Source: Marinilabiliales bacterium
Lineage (GTDB): Bacteria; Bacteroidota; Bacteroidia; Bacteroidales; UBA12077
Assembly (NCBI GenBank): GCA_002869305.1
Contig: PKTC01000233.1
Span: forward strand, 1 to 7,842
Length of the DNA stretch: 7,842 nucleotides
Direction of reading: 5' to 3'
Within the stretch, counting starts at the first letter, position 1, and each line of letters begins with the position of its first letter. Below, one piece after another: positions 6,400 to 7,842 of this stretch. The notes beneath the pieces are model-generated. The model worked only from the letters and a program-made list of their open reading frames with translations, was not told where the DNA came from and ran no database searches. A program made the position numbers and the translations under genes.

Positions 6400-7020
6400 A
6401 TGGAAATTGTAAGAAAATACTTTCCCGATCTAACGGAAAAGCAAATAAATCAATTTCTATTATTGAAAGAGCTTTATGAAGTTTGGAATAATAAAATCAA
6501 TGTTATTTCCAGAAAGGATATTGACCATTTATACGAAAGACACGTATTGCATGCATTAGCAATCTCCAAAGTAATACAGTTTAAAAAAGGCACTGATATT
6601 TTAGATGTAGGAACAGGTGGCGGTTTTCCTGGTATTCCTTTAGCCATAGTTTTTCCGGATTGCAAATTTCATTTGATTGATTCGATCGGTAAAAAAATTA
6701 AAGTAGTTGAAGAAATTGCAAATTCTATTCGGTTAAACAATACATCATCTGAGCAAATTAGGGCAGAAAAAGTTAAAAATCAATACGATTTTATAATTAG
6801 CCGTGCAGTAACTGCTTTCCCTTCCTTTTATAACTGGGTAAGAACTAAAGTAAAAAAAGAGTCAATCAACGATTTGCAAAATGGCATTTTATATTTAAAG
6901 GGAGGTGATTTAAGCGACGAACTTGTAAATTTTAAATCAAGAATTAAATTTTTTGAAATCTCTGAATTCTTTAATGAGCCCTTTTTCGAAACCAAGAAAG
7001 TTATTTACTTGCCAATTTAA
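6400..7020 (+). CDS. rsmG: 16S rRNA (guanine(527)-N7)-methyltransferase RsmG
   Basis: RsmG (GidB) uses S-adenosylmethionine to methylate N7 of G527 in the 530 loop of 16S rRNA; in other bacteria its loss gives low-level streptomycin resistance. The 206-residue length is typical. The family signature NVISRKD is at 34-40, and the SAM-binding loop ILDVGTGGGFPGIPLAI is at 67-83. The acidic motif after strand 2 (HLIDS, 91-95), followed by KKIKVVEE, binds the cofactor. ISRAVTAF at 133-140 and LYLKGG at 164-169 are further conserved blocks. The ATG at 6400 follows the sigma factor stop by 7 nt. No hairpin terminator is visible before the next gene, so some read-through into rpmH is likely. Confidence 0.96.
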   Translation: MEIVRKYFPDLTEKQINQFLLLKELYEVWNNKINVISRKDIDHLYERHVLHALAISKVIQFKKGTDILDVGTGGGFPGIPLAIVFPDCKFHLIDSIGKKIKVVEEIANSIRLNNTSSEQIRAEKVKNQYDFIISRAVTAFPSFYNWVRTKVKKESINDLQNGILYLKGGDLSDELVNFKSRIKFFEISEFFNEPFFETKKVIYLPI

Positions 7021-7044
7021 TTCAATAATATTTTCAAATTCTTT

Positions 7045-7073
7045 TTGCAGGAAAGAAAAAAACATTACTTTTG
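7045..7073 (+). promoter_or_regulatory. Promoter of rpmH
   Basis: TTG at 7045-7047, preceded by a T-run, is separated by 18 nt from TACTTTTG at 7066-7073, a perfect TAnnTTTG -7 box of the Bacteroidota primary sigma factor. Transcription would start near 7080, giving a purine-rich leader of about 38 nt. This is the best promoter match in the window, fitting a highly expressed ribosomal protein gene. Confidence 0.75.
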
Positions 7074-7090
7074 CAGTTCTAAAAGAAAAA

Positions 7091-7112
7091 GTAAAAACAT
7101 TGTAAAAATATT
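7091..7112 (+). repeat. Tandem 11-bp imperfect repeat in the rpmH leader
   Basis: GTAAAAACATT (7091-7101) is followed immediately by GTAAAAATATT (7102-7112), a 10/11 match ending 5 nt before the L34 start codon. It lies wholly within the predicted untranslated leader. It may simply reflect the A-rich, unstructured sequence favoured upstream of Bacteroidota start codons. Confidence 0.5.
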
Positions 7113-7117
7113 TTGAG

Positions 7118-7276
7118 ATGAAAAGAACATTTCAACCTTCGAACAGAAAGAGAAAAAACAAACACGGATTCAGAGAAAGAATGGCATCTGTGAACGGAAG
7201 AAAAGTGCTTGCTGCACGTAGAGCAAAAGGAAGAAAAAAATTAAGTGTTTCTGACGAATTCAATTCTAAGAAGTAA
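7118..7276 (+). CDS. rpmH: 50S ribosomal protein L34
   Basis: The 52-codon frame starts at ATG 7118-7120 and stops with TAA at 7274-7276. It translates to a very basic protein beginning MKRTFQPSNRKRKNKHGF, with the conserved GFRERMAS (residues 17-24), NGRKVLAARRAKGRKKL (26-42) and a short tail VSDEFNSKK. These are the L34 signature throughout. L34 is a small structural protein buried in the 23S rRNA of the large subunit. It has its own strong promoter and a hairpin terminator 25 nt downstream, so it is largely an independent transcription unit behind rsmG. It is not part of a dnaA-rnpA-yidC arrangement here. Confidence 0.98.
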   Translation: MKRTFQPSNRKRKNKHGFRERMASVNGRKVLAARRAKGRKKLSVSDEFNSKK

Positions 7277-7300
7277 TTTAATAACTCTTATTATAATGAC

Positions 7301-7337
7301 AAAGTAAGGAATAATATTAATCGTTCCTTACTTTTTT
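7301..7337 (+). terminator. Rho-independent terminator of rpmH
   Basis: AAAGTAAGGAA (7301-7311) pairs perfectly with TTCCTTACTTT (7324-7334), an 11-bp stem with a 12-nt loop. The right arm runs into a six-T tract at 7332-7337. It lies 25 nt past the rpmH stop codon and separates it from the mqnE transcription unit. Confidence 0.85.
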
Positions 7338-7421
7338 GTTTATACCTACCATCATTTAATTCATATACCTGAAAACATCTTTTCTTATTTATTGTTTTCA
7401 CTTATATCTGTTAAATTCTGC

Positions 7422-7429
7422 TATTTTTG
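7422..7429 (+). promoter_or_regulatory. Predicted -7 box of the mqnE promoter
   Basis: TATTTTTG is a perfect TAnnTTTG match. The nearest TTG upstream (7392-7394) is 27 nt away, longer than usual; TTTTCA at 7395-7400 gives a better distance but a weak -33 match. Transcription would start near 7435, only about 12 nt before the proposed TTG start of mqnE. Confidence 0.5.
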
Positions 7430-7446
7430 CACAAAAAATAATCGTT

Positions 7447-7842
7447 TTGATACAAAATATTATACAATCAAACCAGTTGAGTGATTTACACAAGGGAATC
7501 GCCATAAAAATATTTAATCAGGAAAGATTAAATATTCAAGAAGGAATTGAATTATTCAATTTTGAGTTAGGAATTTTAGGAGTATTATCAAGCTATCTAA
7601 ATAATATTAAAAATCAGGATAAAGTATTCTTCAATAAGAATTTTCATATCGAACCCACCAACATTTGTATTTATGACTGCACATTCTGTTCTTATCACAG
7701 AAAAATAAACCAGGAAGGCAGTTGGGAATACTCTATGGAAGATATTCTGAAAAAAGCAGAATCGTATAAAGATACTGACGTAACAGAGGTTCATATTGTT
7801 GGCGGAGTACATCCAAATCGAGATTTGCACTATTACGGTGAA
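7447..7842 (+). CDS. mqnE: Aminofutalosine synthase MqnE, 5' part (runs off the window)
   Basis: The first 132 codons of a radical SAM enzyme are present; the frame is open to the final base. After an N-terminal helical region (1-65) comes FHIEPTNICIYDCTFCSYHR at 66-85, with the CX3CX2C iron-sulfur motif Cys74, Cys78 and Cys81. EVHIVGGVHPNRDLHYY follows near 114-130. The HIVGGxHP motif is typical of MqnE; the paralogue MqnC usually has LQGG at this place. MqnE adds the SAM-derived adenosyl radical to 3-[(1-carboxyvinyl)oxy]benzoate to make aminofutalosine in the futalosine route to menaquinone. No in-frame ATG or GTG occurs upstream of the catalytic motif. TTG at 7447 suits family length and the predicted transcript start; TTG at 7477 is an alternative. 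About two thirds of the protein is missing at the window edge. Confidence 0.88.
   Translation, partial: MIQNIIQSNQLSDLHKGIAIKIFNQERLNIQEGIELFNFELGILGVLSSYLNNIKNQDKVFFNKNFHIEPTNICIYDCTFCSYHRKINQEGSWEYSMEDILKKAESYKDTDVTEVHIVGGVHPNRDLHYYGE

Noticed and set aside
6474..6665. Minus-strand open frame opposite rsmG
   Set aside because: It covers the SAM-binding region of rsmG in antisense and has no independent support.
7597..7830. Minus-strand open frame of 77 codons near the right edge
   Set aside because: It is antisense to mqnE, whose radical SAM motif CX3CX2C is clear on the plus strand.
1..7842. CRISPR array, transposase, toxin-antitoxin or phage genes, tRNA or rRNA
   Set aside because: I looked for spaced direct repeats, recombinase or transposase motifs, small paired genes and cloverleaf-like sequences on both strands and found none.

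Overview
This 7.8 kb window is compact, AT-rich chromosomal DNA from a member of the Bacteroidota. Four things support that: promoter-like TAnnTTTG (-7) boxes and no clear Shine-Dalgarno sequences; a 52-residue L34 protein; a queuine tRNA-ribosyltransferase without its zinc cysteines; and a futalosine-pathway menaquinone gene. The low GC and the futalosine route would fit a marine-type Bacteroidia lineage, but family-level placement is inference. The window ends inside a gene and begins inside a perfect inverted repeat, so it is probably a whole contig or a contig end.

Left half, minus strand (about 4527 down to 100): tgt (queuosine tRNA modification) overlaps an LptF/LptG-type lipopolysaccharide-export permease by 4 nt. 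A 226-nt gap with a possible promoter and long leader follows. Then come an acyl-CoA (propionyl-CoA-type) carboxylase carboxyltransferase subunit and its biotin carrier protein, 12 nt apart, closed by a strong hairpin terminator. No biotin carboxylase subunit is present. Positions 1-71 are an exact reverse complement of 77-147, so the last codons of the carrier gene appear twice, tail to tail. This is most simply a fold-back artefact seeded at the terminator.

Right half, plus strand (4657 to the end): a short intergenic region with outward-facing promoters and a 23-bp palindrome separates tgt from a tightly packed set. The set is a membrane-anchored family 2 glycosyltransferase (GTG start), an ECF-type sigma factor overlapping it by 10 nt and lacking a neighbouring anti-sigma gene, and rsmG (16S rRNA m7G methyltransferase) 7 nt later. 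rpmH (ribosomal protein L34) follows with a near-consensus promoter and its own terminator. Last is the 5' part of mqnE (aminofutalosine synthase, a radical SAM enzyme of menaquinone synthesis), which probably starts at TTG and runs off the window.

The content is overwhelmingly housekeeping: translation (tgt, rsmG, rpmH), envelope biogenesis (permease, glycosyltransferase), acyl-CoA carboxylation and menaquinone. I see no defence system, mobile element, CRISPR array, tRNA or rRNA. The points most worth checking are the terminal inverted repeat, the lost zinc site in Tgt, the orphan sigma factor and the carboxylase leader region.
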